Shown here in pieces: positions 9,895 to 19,123 of a DNA stretch of 64,000 nucleotides. Source of the stretch: Cryomorphaceae bacterium 1068 (lineage in GTDB: Bacteria; Bacteroidota; Bacteroidia; Flavobacteriales_D; Cryomorphaceae). The notes under the pieces were generated by a model, which saw only the letters and a list, made by a program, of their open reading frames with translations, ran no database searches and was not told where the DNA came from. Within the stretch, counting starts at the first letter, position 1, and each line of letters begins with the position of its first letter. Position numbers and translations under genes: made by a program. Location of the stretch: positions 62,001 to 126,000 of the forward strand of contig JAPVXR010000005.1 of the NCBI GenBank assembly GCA_027214385.1, given 5' to 3'.

Positions 9895-10025
9895 AAAGAA
9901 ACGAGAACCGTTGGAAGCAGAATTGTCCTACAATTTGTTCTTGATCCTTCTATGGCGGACTTCCTCCAATTTTTACCCTGCATCGAAAATCACTCGAACT
10001 GACAAGATTCACTTGTTGCTCATTA

Positions 10026-11177
10026 TTATTCCCACCCCTTGTCTTGTATCTCCGCTTTGATCTCAGCTAAAAGCTCTTCGTAGTAAGGCTCGGATTGCTC
10101 AAAGGCTTGCGCCAATTCGTAAGACTTCATCAAATGCATTTTGGCTTTTTCGGGATTTCTTTCCGCGTAAAGCACATAAAGCTGCAGGTGGAAGTCATAA
10201 TAGTTCGGATGGTGCTTCACCCCCTCTTCGTAAAGTGCTATGGTGTGCTCTTCATAATCACTGTTCCAATACCTGCTGGTAAGGCCGTTGAGTTCGTCAA
10301 TCTCAGCGGGGTAATACGCACTGCCGACTTTTGAGGCTTCTTCGATCGTCTTCATCTCTTCCTCAACACTACCTGGTGTCTCCTTTAGTTTGTATTCCAA
10401 ATCTACCATGGCTATCTCGCTAAATCTTCGGCTAAAAGGGTAGAAGAACTTTGATAGAAAATAGGGATTGGCCACGATGGGAACGGCATTGTGAGTAGAC
10501 TCATTTGCTTCGTAGGTTAGGATGGAATCAAAAAGCTCGGGATGCTTTTCTTTCGTCTTATCGTATACCGCTCGATGGTAACTATCCTTGTCGTGGTCTG
10601 CGCTGCCTATGGAAATAGCAATTGAACTTGGATTGACATTCGGATTTCCGTCCAAGGCTTCCACCAATTCTCCAAAACTATCAAGGGGCGAGTGTGCCAG
10701 CACCGCACTGTAAAAACCCTCGCTTCTCAGCTGAGAATACAGCGAAAAGGAAGCCGTGAACGAGTGACCGATGATCATTCGATAGGAGCCCGGATGGTAA
10801 GGAGCTAGCGCGGCTTCTACCTCTTCGGTAATGAAGGTATGCAGGGGCAATGCGGGACCATCAAGACTATCGATAGCGCACTCAGTATACCTGTCCTTAT
10901 GCGGAATGACCACTACGAGGGCAAAAGGGATTTCGTGGGTAGTGCTGAGGTATTTGAGATTGCTCAACACCGGTTCGGCGAACCACTCGTGCTGTCCGTC
11001 CAAGACATAGATCACGGGCACTTTCACATCCGGAGAGAGGTATTTGGTAAGATTGTGTTTGTGCACGTAGACGCTTCGTTCTTGACCAAAAGCCTCCGAA
11101 TGAATGGTGAGCGTATCGATGGTTTGCGCGAGCATTACGCAAGGCAAAAGGAAGAGAGATAAGAGGATTGATTTCAT
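10026..11177 (-). CDS. secreted alpha/beta-hydrolase, esterase D-like
   Basis: A 383-residue protein with an N-terminal signal peptide (cleavage near VMLAQ). The alpha/beta-hydrolase core spans about residues 20-260, with the nucleophile elbow GHSFTA, Ser139, and a later Asp and His (THNAVP) as the likely triad. This layout is that of the putative esterase (Esterase D/enterochelin esterase) group in Bacteroidota. The last 100 residues are helical and may contain one TPR-like repeat (YYDFHLQLYVLYAERNPEKA). The natural ester is unknown. Confidence 0.85.
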   Translation of the reverse strand: MKSILLSLFLLPCVMLAQTIDTLTIHSEAFGQERSVYVHKHNLTKYLSPDVKVPVIYVLDGQHEWFAEPVLSNLKYLSTTHEIPFALVVVIPHKDRYTECAIDSLDGPALPLHTFITEEVEAALAPYHPGSYRMIIGHSFTASFSLYSQLRSEGFYSAVLAHSPLDSFGELVEALDGNPNVNPSSIAISIGSADHDKDSYHRAVYDKTKEKHPELFDSILTYEANESTHNAVPIVANPYFLSKFFYPFSRRFSEIAMVDLEYKLKETPGSVEEEMKTIEEASKVGSAYYPAEIDELNGLTSRYWNSDYEEHTIALYEEGVKHHPNYYDFHLQLYVLYAERNPEKAKMHLMKSYELAQAFEQSEPYYEELLAEIKAEIQDKGWE

Positions 11178-11275
11178 GACTCAGGATTGGTTTGCGAAAA
11201 GTAAGAATTTCACTAAAATCAATAAGACAGATAATTTTCACGAAGTGAAAAAAAACGAGTTGTTGTTATCCTGGC

Positions 11276-11575
11276 TTACTCACCCTCATACAGCCTCAAT
11301 CGATTTCTGAGCGTGGTCAGTTCATCGCGGAGCGCTCGCTCTTTTTCCAAAAGGTTAAACACCACGTCGATGCCTTCGAGGTTTACGTTCAGGTCGTAGT
11401 GCAGACGGATGATCTTCTCCAAATCGCTGATGCGGTCGCGGTGTATGCACTGGTCTTCCTCGACGATCTCGATTTGGATCAGCCCCATTTGGTTCAACGA
11501 ATCCACAAAGGATAGTTCAATTTCGTATTGAGAACAAAGGGTGGTGATGGATATGAAATGCGCTTCGGTCGTCAT
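11276..11575 (-). CDS. cbpM: chaperone modulator CbpM
   Basis: A 99-residue protein resembling CbpM, which binds the J domain of CbpA and blocks its co-chaperone and DNA-binding activity. A MerR-like helix pair is followed by a C-terminal coiled coil (LEKERALRDELTTLRNRLRLYEGE region, residues 75-99). The start codon overlaps the stop of the upstream cbpA in an ATGA at 11572-11575, so the inhibitor is made together with its target. The pairing strongly supports the assignment. Confidence 0.88.
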   Translation of the reverse strand: MTTEAHFISITTLCSQYEIELSFVDSLNQMGLIQIEIVEEDQCIHRDRISDLEKIIRLHYDLNVNLEGIDVVFNLLEKERALRDELTTLRNRLRLYEGE

Positions 11576-12489
11576 TTTTGAATGCTTTGTAATTCCTTAT
11601 AGAGTTCTTTTTCTCGGTCGCTGAGACCAGTGGGAGTTTGAAGGTTGTAGGTGACGATCAGGTCTCCGAACTGACCTTCCTTTTTATAAACGGGAAAGCC
11701 TTTTCCTTTCAGTCGTACTTTGGTGCCGTTCTTGGTCTCGGGTTTGATCTTCAGCTTCACTTTTCCGCCCATGGTGTCGGCTTCCACTTCTCCACCAAGA
11801 ATGGCGGTGTAGAGGTCTATGTCCAGATCCTTGTATAAATTGTTGCCCTCGCGTTTGAAGGCCGTATCGTTATTGAGGATAAACTTGATGTACAAATCAC
11901 CGTACGGGCCGCCGTTGATGCCCGGGCTTCCCTTGCCGGTGATTTTGATCACCTGACCGTTCTCCACTCCTGCGGGGATGGTTAATCGTATTTTTTTACC
12001 GTTGACGGTGAGCACCTGTTTTTGCGACGTGTAGACATCCGATAGGTTCAAGTGGAGCTCGGCATTGAAGTCCTGCCCTCTGAATTTGGTGCTCCTGCGG
12101 CCTGACGAAGCCCTACCGCCACCGCCAAACATCGATTCGAAAAAGTCGGAATAGTCACCGCCGCCGAAGTCGCCAGCGAAGCTTTGTCCGCCCGATTGGT
12201 ATTGCGACTGCCGCTGCTGTTGCTGCTGCTCGTATTGTTTTTGGGCTTTCTCGTATTCCTCGCCGTGCTTCCAGTCCTTGCCGTACTTGTCGTATTTCTT
12301 GCGGTTTTCGGGATTGCTCAGCACCTCGTTGGCCTCGTTTATTTCCTTGAATTTCCGTTCCGCTTCCTTATCGTCGGGGTTGATATCGGGATGGTACTTT
12401 CGGGCCAGCTTTCGGTACGCCGATTTGATTTCCTTCTCCGTTGCCGTTTTGGAAATCCCTAAGATCTTGTAGTAATCAATAAATGCCAT
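11572..12489 (-). CDS. cbpA: DnaJ-type co-chaperone CbpA
   Basis: A 305-residue type II J-domain protein. The J domain covers residues 1-70 with the HPD motif at 33-35 that triggers DnaK ATP hydrolysis; a Gln-rich and Gly-rich linker follows, then two beta-barrel client-binding domains with the LTIPAGVENGQVIKITGKG segment. The CxxCxGxG zinc fingers of true DnaJ are absent, which separates CbpA from DnaJ. It is coupled to cbpM by a four-base overlap. It probably helps DnaK during stress or stationary phase. Confidence 0.93.
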   Translation of the reverse strand: MAFIDYYKILGISKTATEKEIKSAYRKLARKYHPDINPDDKEAERKFKEINEANEVLSNPENRKKYDKYGKDWKHGEEYEKAQKQYEQQQQQRQSQYQSGGQSFAGDFGGGDYSDFFESMFGGGGRASSGRRSTKFRGQDFNAELHLNLSDVYTSQKQVLTVNGKKIRLTIPAGVENGQVIKITGKGSPGINGGPYGDLYIKFILNNDTAFKREGNNLYKDLDIDLYTAILGGEVEADTMGGKVKLKIKPETKNGTKVRLKGKGFPVYKKEGQFGDLIVTYNLQTPTGLSDREKELYKELQSIQK

Positions 12490-12587
12490 GGTTTGGTTTT
12501 ATTCGGTTGAGTAAACCAAGTGGTCAGTGCACACGGATGCGCAAAAACCTTTGATGGATGCCGTTTAATCCTATACAGTTCGAGTGC

Positions 12588-12797
12588 TTACTTCTCTTTC
12601 ATCGGGCAAGTTCTGAATCCGAATAAGGTGTAAAGCGGGCAAAAGCTTACCAAGCTGGTCAGAACGAATACGCCCGCCAATACCAAAAGGATGATTCCCA
12701 AAGTACCGCTGATAACGTTGGTGAAGAATAATGTGGCAACTACTGCAGCGATCAGAACTCTGATGATTCGATCGGCTGCTCCCATATTTCTTTTCAT
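12588..12797 (-). CDS. DUF2892 (YgaP-like) small membrane protein
   Basis: A 69-residue protein with two transmembrane helices and the family hallmarks MGAADRIIR at the N-terminus and CPLYTLFGFRTC near the C-terminus, as in the inner-membrane part of YgaP. The ATG at 12797 is preferred over an upstream start at 12845 since it matches the usual N-terminus. Function is unknown; family members often lie near rhodanese or sulfur and redox genes, but none is adjacent here. Confidence 0.85.
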   Translation of the reverse strand: MKRNMGAADRIIRVLIAAVVATLFFTNVISGTLGIILLVLAGVFVLTSLVSFCPLYTLFGFRTCPMKEK

Positions 12798-13162
12798 GAT
12801 GTAATGTATTAGGGTGATGAATAAATTTAAAATGTCAAATACCAACTCTACATTGCTGCGAAACAGATTGATCTTCCTGCCTTGCAGCGGTTTTAAGTCC
12901 TATCAAATTTAGTGATTATATCGGTGGGGTGGAATGCCTTTTGGTTTTAACTTAGTTTTGGTGTGGGCGGCTTTGGGAGTTCTTTTTTATGCGTGGCTTT
13001 CGCTTTGGATTTCTGAGATTTGTAAATGAGAATTCTTCAATAAAATCATTACCTCCGTGTGTTGGATCACTTCCGATTAAGAAATAAACAAAAGGTTTAG
13101 AGCGAAGAGCGTGGTTTATTGAGGTGGCTGGCAGTCAAGCCAGTGGTTTACAGGATGCGCAC
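12798..13162. other. intergenic region with a single -7-like element
   Basis: A stretch of 365 bases without a credible gene. The only signals I see are a CAAATTTA at 12904-12911 (TAAATTTG on the minus strand, an exact Bacteroidota -7 match, 107 bases before the DUF2892 gene) and a small stem CTGGC/GCCAG at 13128-13143 downstream of the next gene. Confidence 0.4.
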
Positions 13163-13423
13163 CTACTTCCGCATCGCGGCTTCTTCTCTGGTTAAGCCTT
13201 GGTCATTCTTTTTGCACAGACCACAGTATTCGGCTTCGTTGTATTCGTTGCCACAGTGAGCACATCCCTTTGCGTTTTTCTTGGCTAAAGTCATCACCAC
13301 AATAAGGCCTACCAATGGGGAGAGCACTAACCCAAGAAAGAAAGCAAGCCAAAATCCCCCTTTGCGGTTTGTGCCGGCAAAACCAACCAAGACGGCTAAT
13401 ATGATCCAAAAGGCTATCTGCAT
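13163..13423 (-). CDS. small membrane protein with C-terminal zinc-ribbon
   Basis: An 86-residue protein: two hydrophobic helices (residues 3-20 and 25-47) followed by a cytoplasmic tail with two CxxC pairs, CAHC and CGLC, typical of a small zinc ribbon, and a charged end. I do not recognise a named family. It has its own stop 38 bases before the next gene on the same strand and could be co-transcribed with the upstream YdeI-like gene. Confidence 0.7.
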   Translation of the reverse strand: MQIAFWIILAVLVGFAGTNRKGGFWLAFFLGLVLSPLVGLIVVMTLAKKNAKGCAHCGNEYNEAEYCGLCKKNDQGLTREEAAMRK

Positions 13424-13461
13424 GTTCTACTTTTTCAGGTTTGATGATGACAGGCTTAATA

Positions 13462-14037
13462 CTATCTCAACTGTTTCGGTTTCAAGCGTTGACCCGCATT
13501 TTCTGCCAGTTCTGAGATTCTCTTTTGCCTGGTTTCTTTTCGTTTGGCAGATACAACCCAGTACAATAAGATTTTTTTTGCAGAATTGCTCAGGCTGTCG
13601 AAGAATGACATTGCACCGTCGTATTTTGCCAAAGCTGATTTCAGATCGTCGGGTACAACGAGTGACTCAACTTGGTCTAAAAAAGTCCAAGAGCCATTCT
13701 CTTTCGCAATTTCAATGCTTTGGTATCCTGATTCTCGCATTAGCCCTTGGTCTATCAAGGCCTTTACTTTGTCTTTATTGATCTTCGACCAATTGCTTTT
13801 GGGTTTACGCTTGCTGAAGTACTGCTTGTACTTCTCACTGTCTATAGGCCTTGCTGTGCTATCTATCCAGCCAAAACAAAGAGCTTCATCTACGGATTCG
13901 CTCCAATTGAGGTTATGGTCAGGCGTGTGCTTCTTATAGAAGATTAGCCAAACGGATTCTTTCTTGTCGTGGTTTAATTCGAGCCATTTCCTCCAGTCAT
14001 TCTTGTCGGCAGGGCAAAACTCTTCTGCATTTCTCAT
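13462..14037 (-). CDS. YdeI/OmpD-associated family protein
   Basis: A 191-residue cytoplasmic protein with the family landmarks SVWLIFYKKH, ALCFGWIDS (residues about 51-59) and a C-terminal basic region KKILLYWVVSAKRKETRQKR, as in YdeI-like bacteriocin-protection proteins. E. coli relatives affect tolerance to cationic peptides, but the mechanism is poorly known and the role in Bacteroidota is inferred only from similarity. The nearest genes are unrelated. Confidence 0.85.
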   Translation of the reverse strand: MRNAEEFCPADKNDWRKWLELNHDKKESVWLIFYKKHTPDHNLNWSESVDEALCFGWIDSTARPIDSEKYKQYFSKRKPKSNWSKINKDKVKALIDQGLMRESGYQSIEIAKENGSWTFLDQVESLVVPDDLKSALAKYDGAMSFFDSLSNSAKKILLYWVVSAKRKETRQKRISELAENAGQRLKPKQLR

Positions 14038-14179
14038 AGGTGGTATTGGATTCTGCTGAAGTCATAGAGCGAACCAGCGAAGTTAAAACGTGAGGGGGGA
14101 GTTAAGTGGATCATTCTCACTGTTTGGTTAGTTAACCATCTAAATCTAAAGAATAATAGTGAGGGCAAATGGTGAGGGT

Positions 14180-14647
14180 TTACTTCTCTAAAACAATATA
14201 AACTTTGCGACCATCCTCGGCTTTGCTATTATTCCAGATTAATTGATTTCCTTCAATCTGAACGACTTCTGTGAATTCTTCAGTTATGGTGAGTCTTTTG
14301 CCGTCTATGCCATGCTCGTGCAGGCTATCGTTTTTCCAACGGTTCGTTTGATACCTCAGGTAGAGGGAATCATCGGTGTGGTGCCATGTTCCCGTTATGA
14401 TATTCGCACAAGTTGTCATGTAGAAAGTAGAATCCGTATTCAACTCCAATTCGGTACCGGTCGTAAAACCTTCATATCCTTCAAAGACGTACTTCCATCC
14501 CTTCTTGATCAGATTAGGATCTTCCGTTTTGTAGGTACCCGCAACTTCGGTTTGTTGAAAGGTGCATGCAGAGATGAACACCGGAAGAGCCGCTAATTGA
14601 ATCAAGGCTTTCACTATTTTTCTAAAGTAGAGTGCAGAACTTGTCAT
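14180..14647 (-). CDS. lipoprotein of unknown function
   Basis: A 155-residue predicted lipoprotein with lipobox ISAC after a hydrophobic N-terminus. The mature part reads as a lipocalin-like or META-like beta barrel: AGTYKTEDP, STFYMTT, GTWHHTDDSLYLRY, which recalls Bacteroidota lipoproteins that bind small ligands, though I cannot name a family. It is flanked on both sides by same-strand genes with gaps above 130 bases. Confidence 0.65.
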   Translation of the reverse strand: MTSSALYFRKIVKALIQLAALPVFISACTFQQTEVAGTYKTEDPNLIKKGWKYVFEGYEGFTTGTELELNTDSTFYMTTCANIITGTWHHTDDSLYLRYQTNRWKNDSLHEHGIDGKRLTITEEFTEVVQIEGNQLIWNNSKAEDGRKVYIVLEK

Positions 14648-14779
14648 GTCTCATTCAGCTTTGGTTTATCTCAAAGCTAGTGATTCCAAGTCAAATTGGG
14701 TTCAAGCAGGCTAACCGACTTGGTTGAGAAAGAGAATCCAAGAAGTTTGTGGGTGCTGATCAAGCGTCTCACGACTCTA

Positions 14780-16675
14780 TCAGTCATTGTACACTCTCAC
14801 CTGTTTGATATAGAGATCTCTATTGCCTCGATCTAGTTTGAACTCCACGTCCAAACCGAAGTCGAAGTACGATTTAGGTGTATAAGTATTCCTGATAAAG
14901 TACTTTTTTATGGCTTCAAGCTGATTCGCTAAAAATTGTATTTCGGCTTCCGTCATCACTAATTGATCGTCGTTCAAACTTGATTGAGTGATGATGTTGA
15001 TCGTGTTTTTATCCTTGTACATGTTTTCTGTATCGTTCGGATAGCAGATAAACTGATCGTTGGTAATGCCTTGTGATGGTTTCACTACATTTTCATTCCC
15101 CAATTGAGCATTGACTACAAACCCCGAACTCTCCGGACGGTAAAGGTTTTTTGTAATCGCTACGCCGTTTACCTCCTCATGGGGAAAAGACCGATGGACG
15201 AGTATACCCATATAAACAGATTCGTGAGCGATATTGTAGTATTCGCGCTCTGAGTAGGCTTCGAAAGACCATAGGCTGGCCCACACTTTTTTTATCGCTT
15301 TTTCAAAGGTCTTCTTGTCGTCATTTAGAATTCCCGTTTTTGAAGTGTACAATCCTGCTCCTGAAAATCCTTTTGCATCCTCAGCATTGGTAGATGAGCG
15401 AAATCTCATTCGTGTAAATTCAGGATTTCGCATCACTTTATCGGTTATGCTCTTTAGCAGAACAGAGTCTACAGGGGCTGATTTAATGGCCTCTCTGATA
15501 TTGCCCAGCAATAATTTCAAGGAGTCATTGCGAATGATTTGATTCTCTCTGGTTCGCAAATCCTCGATCAATTGATTCGCTTGACAGGTGTTAACGTGTT
15601 CGTTGTAGAAATGGAAGGGAATGACAAAGGCAGATTCGGGCACTTTAAATTCATGAATCTGACTCAGTTGATATAAGGTTCCAAAATTGCAGGCTTTATG
15701 ACCTGTGTATTTGTAGGACTTCTCGTTGAGGTTTTCAATGCTTATGAGTGAATCCACATCGAGGTCGAATTTTAAGGCTGTTTTCCTCTTGTTGGATTTG
15801 GGAGCCTTTATCTTCTTGGCCTCTTCAAGCTTGAAAGTGTCGCTCATAACGGTATAGCAAACCTTTTGACCGTTGAGTTGAAGTAGTGTTGAGTCTTTAA
15901 AAGCCGATTTGTAAGCGCTTACGGGAATCTTTCTGTTTTGACCTAGAATGGTCAAATGACTTAACGGCGTTTGAAATTCATTTACCAGAATACCCGCCAC
16001 CTGAGGTAAGACCAATGGAGTTTCATTGAGCACAATAATATCCATTGGATTGATTTCATCCTGTTGTTGTTTCAGGTCATCAATAAAATGCAGGATTCCG
16101 CAGCTTTTGTATTTACTGATGGCCTGGTAGCTCAAGTTGCGATAGATGTCAGAAGGATTGAGCAAGGGGACAGTTTGGCTAAGAGAGGAACTCATGCTTT
16201 GCAATCTGGTATTGTTGAGGAGTATATGTAAATCGGTCTTTATAAAAGTTGATTTGGAAACTACATTCCACAGAAAAACCAGATCCTCTTCAGTCATTAA
16301 ATCCACTGGTGAAATCTCTAGAGCATATATCCCTAAAGAGCGGTAGTAGTTAATATTGGCAAGCAGGTACTTCCTTCGCGGGTCATTCGAATAGTTAATT
16401 CTGTTGAACTGTTCCAATTGAACATTAGGCTCTAGTCTGAAGCCACAGAACTCATGATGGTATTTGAAGTATTTGGAATTGATGTAATAGACCTGCTTGT
16501 CCTTCAAATCATAGAGGAGCTTCAGCGCTGAAACACCTCCATATTTCTTAACTAGTGGAAGTCCGGAAAAATCGTCGAAATCTGCCTTGCTATCTAACGT
16601 ACCGGCAGATGTTTGACCGCAGATGCTCGTGGATAGTAGAAACAGAAAAAAGAATAAAATCAACCTTTCCAGCAT
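14780..16675 (-). CDS. exported protein with phosphohistidine and ATP-grasp domains (PPDK/GWD-like)
   Basis: I chose the ATG at 16675, which opens a signal peptide (MLERLILFFFLFLLS, cleavage near ICGQ); the frame is open to 16735. The 631-residue protein has a swivelling phosphohistidine domain with TPLSHLTILGQ, His240, and further on an ATP-grasp segment MRFRSSTNAEDAKGF at 423-437 as in pyruvate phosphate dikinase and PEP synthase. The order, phosphohistidine before ATP-grasp, is that of glucan water dikinase. A signal peptide is odd for an ATP-using enzyme. The substrate is unknown; the N-terminal 200 residues are unrecognised. Confidence 0.8.
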   Translation of the reverse strand: MLERLILFFFLFLLSTSICGQTSAGTLDSKADFDDFSGLPLVKKYGGVSALKLLYDLKDKQVYYINSKYFKYHHEFCGFRLEPNVQLEQFNRINYSNDPRRKYLLANINYYRSLGIYALEISPVDLMTEEDLVFLWNVVSKSTFIKTDLHILLNNTRLQSMSSSLSQTVPLLNPSDIYRNLSYQAISKYKSCGILHFIDDLKQQQDEINPMDIIVLNETPLVLPQVAGILVNEFQTPLSHLTILGQNRKIPVSAYKSAFKDSTLLQLNGQKVCYTVMSDTFKLEEAKKIKAPKSNKRKTALKFDLDVDSLISIENLNEKSYKYTGHKACNFGTLYQLSQIHEFKVPESAFVIPFHFYNEHVNTCQANQLIEDLRTRENQIIRNDSLKLLLGNIREAIKSAPVDSVLLKSITDKVMRNPEFTRMRFRSSTNAEDAKGFSGAGLYTSKTGILNDDKKTFEKAIKKVWASLWSFEAYSEREYYNIAHESVYMGILVHRSFPHEEVNGVAITKNLYRPESSGFVVNAQLGNENVVKPSQGITNDQFICYPNDTENMYKDKNTINIITQSSLNDDQLVMTEAEIQFLANQLEAIKKYFIRNTYTPKSYFDFGLDVEFKLDRGNRDLYIKQVRVYND

Positions 16676-16872
16676 CGGTGTTTTTGTTGAATACTTTTTA
16701 TCCAAAGGCGACACGACTAATTGAAGGAGTCCCAATCAATCCAGTTACCACGTCGGGAAGATAGACTGAATTCGCTCAACCAATCGGTTCCGTTTTATCT
16801 TCGGTACGATGCTGCGAAATGCTTTCAATTCATGTGAAGTAAAAAAAGTTTGTAGCCGAGTTGGATAGGAAA

Positions 16873-17343
16873 TCAGGTTGAACTCATGACGATTTCAAAA
16901 GCACATTTACCATCGTTTTTATAAATGCCGAGCAAGCTTGGAAGTACAGCCCCCGCGCCAATACGAAGTGATCCCGGGATAACCCACAGAAAGTATGTAG
17001 CACTTAAGAATACACCTGATACAATTCCTACTGCTATCATTATCCCTCCTGCCATAATTAAAGCACCACCAAGCAGCACGGGAATCCACACATTCACGCG
17101 CTTGAGCTCAGCAATATCTGCCAAGCTGATCAATTCACCTTTTATAGAAATAGTGCTGTCGCCTTTTACTCTAAACGGACCTTTCAACTTTCGTCCATCT
17201 TCGGTCTCTACTTTTATTCGTTGGTTCTCTTCAATGACCACCTCTCTTTGCGATTTCCCATGGGTGATCTTGATTGCAGGCTCTTGGGCAAAGATTAAGT
17301 TAAACAACAACAGACCAAATAATAGAAGAATCTGTTTTTTCAT
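16873..17343 (-). CDS. membrane protein of unknown function
   Basis: A 156-residue protein with a signal peptide ending near IFAQ, a short soluble stretch (residues 20-85) of small beta strands, and then two hydrophobic segments around residues 88-132, rich in Gly. I do not recognise the family; similar exported two-helix proteins are common in Bacteroidota. It starts 15 bases after the stop of the DUF2007 gene, so the two are likely co-transcribed. Confidence 0.6.
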   Translation of the reverse strand: MKKQILLLFGLLLFNLIFAQEPAIKITHGKSQREVVIEENQRIKVETEDGRKLKGPFRVKGDSTISIKGELISLADIAELKRVNVWIPVLLGGALIMAGGIMIAVGIVSGVFLSATYFLWVIPGSLRIGAGAVLPSLLGIYKNDGKCAFEIVMSST

Positions 17344-17358
17344 CGTGCGTCTCGCTTA

Positions 17359-17592
17359 CTAGTTCCGGCTAGCCTTCTTGGCCTCCTCTAGGATTTTTTT
17401 AGCGCGATCAAAGTCATCGGCTGCCACGTGCAGTTCCACGCTATTTTGAGGTACTCCAAAACCCGCTACTCTGGCTGATTCTACATTATCTTTCGTAAAG
17501 ATGGCGATACTATTGTCTTCCAAAAGGGCGGCAATCCGACTCACTTCTATTGAGCTTCCTGTCAATAATTTGACTAGTTTGTTGTTTTCCAT
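17359..17592 (-). CDS. DUF2007-family protein
   Basis: A 77-residue soluble protein with the ferredoxin-like pattern of DUF2007 (putative signal-transducing protein): an N-terminal strand, EVSRIAALLEDNSI helix, VELHVAADDFDRAKKIL near the C-terminus. These domains resemble PII-like folds and their ligand is unknown. A second DUF2007-like protein occurs at 29857-30267 in this window. It probably heads a two-gene unit with the downstream membrane protein. Confidence 0.82.
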   Translation of the reverse strand: MENNKLVKLLTGSSIEVSRIAALLEDNSIAIFTKDNVESARVAGFGVPQNSVELHVAADDFDRAKKILEEAKKASRN

Positions 17593-17702
17593 ATTGTTTC
17601 AATTATTGTCAATAGCAGAAGGTACCATTTATTGACATATCTACCATCAAACACTTTCTTTATTTCTCCCTTTCAAAAAGGATCAACTCCACCCGTTTTC
17701 AT

Positions 17703-17960
17703 TCACGCCACCATTTTCTCAATCTGCTTTTTGGTGTAAAAGAAGCGAGCAATTCCTACCGCTAGAATAAGGACAGCCATAGCGATAAAGAAATATCCTA
17801 AGATGGCTAGCTTGTCGAAGAGTTCGATTTTGAGAATGGCCATTCCCGATCCCAGAAAAACAACAAAAGTTCTGAAGTAAGCAAGGAAGGTGCGTTCATT
17901 CGCAAGCTTGGTACGCTCCAGCGCCAGCAGGTCGGTTCGGTTCATTTCGTTTTGAGCCAT
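17703..17960 (-). CDS. DUF202 (YidH-like) membrane protein
   Basis: An 85-residue protein with the typical N-terminus of DUF202, LALERTKLANERTFLAYFRT (about residues 11-30), followed by two transmembrane helices. Its function is not known; in many bacteria such proteins are short inner-membrane proteins found singly or in pairs. The gap of 77 bases to the upstream methyltransferase gene leaves open whether they form one transcript. Confidence 0.87.
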   Translation of the reverse strand: MAQNEMNRTDLLALERTKLANERTFLAYFRTFVVFLGSGMAILKIELFDKLAILGYFFIAMAVLILAVGIARFFYTKKQIEKMVA

Positions 17961-18037
17961 GACAAGGATTGTTGTAGCGAAGGTAGAAGGTTTTTGAAAC
18001 TCTCTCGAACGGGCCTATCCAAAACCAGCCCGATGTT

Positions 18038-18655
18038 TTACATCGTCTTTCTCCCGACGAAACGAATGACCTTGGCGATCCCATTGTGGTATTCACCTTC
18101 ACTTAAATCGGTTTCTACTTCTGCCAATTCTAAAACCTCAAAATTTGGAAAATCACGGATTATGCTTTCTTCTGAAAAAAGCATTTCTTTTTTAGCCGGA
18201 CCGCCAATACCGGGATTCTTTTCTCTGAGTGGAAGGTTGCTTTTACTAAAACCTTCGAGGATGACCAGACCATTGGGTTCCATCAATCGTGCAATTGTCT
18301 TGTGGTATTCCGACAAGAGATGCCGCGGGAAGTGTGCGTAGATCAAAGCTGCGGCATCAAAATGGTTGTCGGGAAAATCCATTTCCATAAAATCGCCCAC
18401 CAGGTAATCGATACTCACCTTTTCTGCTTGTGCCAATTGCAGAGCTTTGTTTCTCCCTTCTACACTTATGTCAAAAGCAGTGACTTCCAAACCTAACTTG
18501 GCGGCGTAAACACCATTTCTGCCCTCGCCCTCGGCAGGCATCAGAATACGGCCTTTAGGCCTGTATTTCTCTAAAGAAGTCTTGAAGAAATCATTGGGCG
18601 CTTTTCCATAGGCGTATGTTGCAGCGCTGTATCGGTTGTCCCACATTTCTTTCAT
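18038..18655 (-). CDS. class I SAM-dependent methyltransferase
   Basis: A 205-residue cytoplasmic protein with a Rossmann methyltransferase core: motif I as LMPAEGEGRNGVYAA (about residues 38-52), the acidic loop ending strand 2 at FDIS, and LVGDFMEMDFPDNHFDAA as motifs II and III. The N-terminus, MWDNRYSAATYAYGKAPNDF, is common to the TehB/thiopurine-like group of small-molecule methyltransferases. The acceptor is unknown. It is the last gene of a minus-strand run that begins with the aspartyl protease, nine bases after the upstream gene. Confidence 0.87.
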   Translation of the reverse strand: MKEMWDNRYSAATYAYGKAPNDFFKTSLEKYRPKGRILMPAEGEGRNGVYAAKLGLEVTAFDISVEGRNKALQLAQAEKVSIDYLVGDFMEMDFPDNHFDAAALIYAHFPRHLLSEYHKTIARLMEPNGLVILEGFSKSNLPLREKNPGIGGPAKKEMLFSEESIIRDFPNFEVLELAEVETDLSEGEYHNGIAKVIRFVGRKTM

Positions 18656-18664
18656 AAAGCTGTA

Positions 18665-19105
18665 TTAAGGTGATTTCGTGTAATTGCCGTAGAGGCTTAA
18701 AACTATGGCCGATGCAGAAATCAATGTCATGATCGTACCGGGTACGAAGTTAACGAAGCCACCCAGATCCAAAAAGAGGAAATAGCCCAAATCAGCCAAG
18801 CCCCCGACAAGCGCTGCGAGGAAGATGGCATTCTTTTTTCCTTTCCAAACATGTAAGGCCGAAACGAAAGTGATGATGCCAATCCATAAGAGATTGAACC
18901 CGTGCTGACCGATTACGGCACCTGCGGCATCGTGGTAATCCATTTTGAGGAGATCAGGATCTACCGCATCGGCTATGCCGGTAAGCGAAGCACTGATATT
19001 CCCTGTCAGTACACCTTTCATGGTCATTACGCCTGCAAGAATGTGTACCAGTCCCCAGATGATCCATAAGACGGCAGAAACTTTAAATAGAGCGGAAGCT
19101 TTCAT
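18665..19105 (-). CDS. four-helix membrane protein
   Basis: A 146-residue protein with four predicted membrane helices (about residues 8-30, 68-85, 92-112 and 118-138) and a conserved-looking periplasmic stretch containing QHGFNLLW. I do not recognise a named family, although similar short membrane proteins lie beside DoxX-like genes in Bacteroidota. It sits between the DoxX-like gene and the methyltransferase gene with gaps of 18 and nine bases, so it belongs to their transcript. Confidence 0.7.
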   Translation of the reverse strand: MKASALFKVSAVLWIIWGLVHILAGVMTMKGVLTGNISASLTGIADAVDPDLLKMDYHDAAGAVIGQHGFNLLWIGIITFVSALHVWKGKKNAIFLAALVGGLADLGYFLFLDLGGFVNFVPGTIMTLISASAIVLSLYGNYTKSP

Positions 19106-19123
19106 AAGAATTGTTGTTTTGAA

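Noticed and set aside
13128-13143. CTGGC/GCCAG stem as a terminator downstream of the zinc-ribbon protein gene
   Set aside because: Stem is short and no T run follows on either strand.
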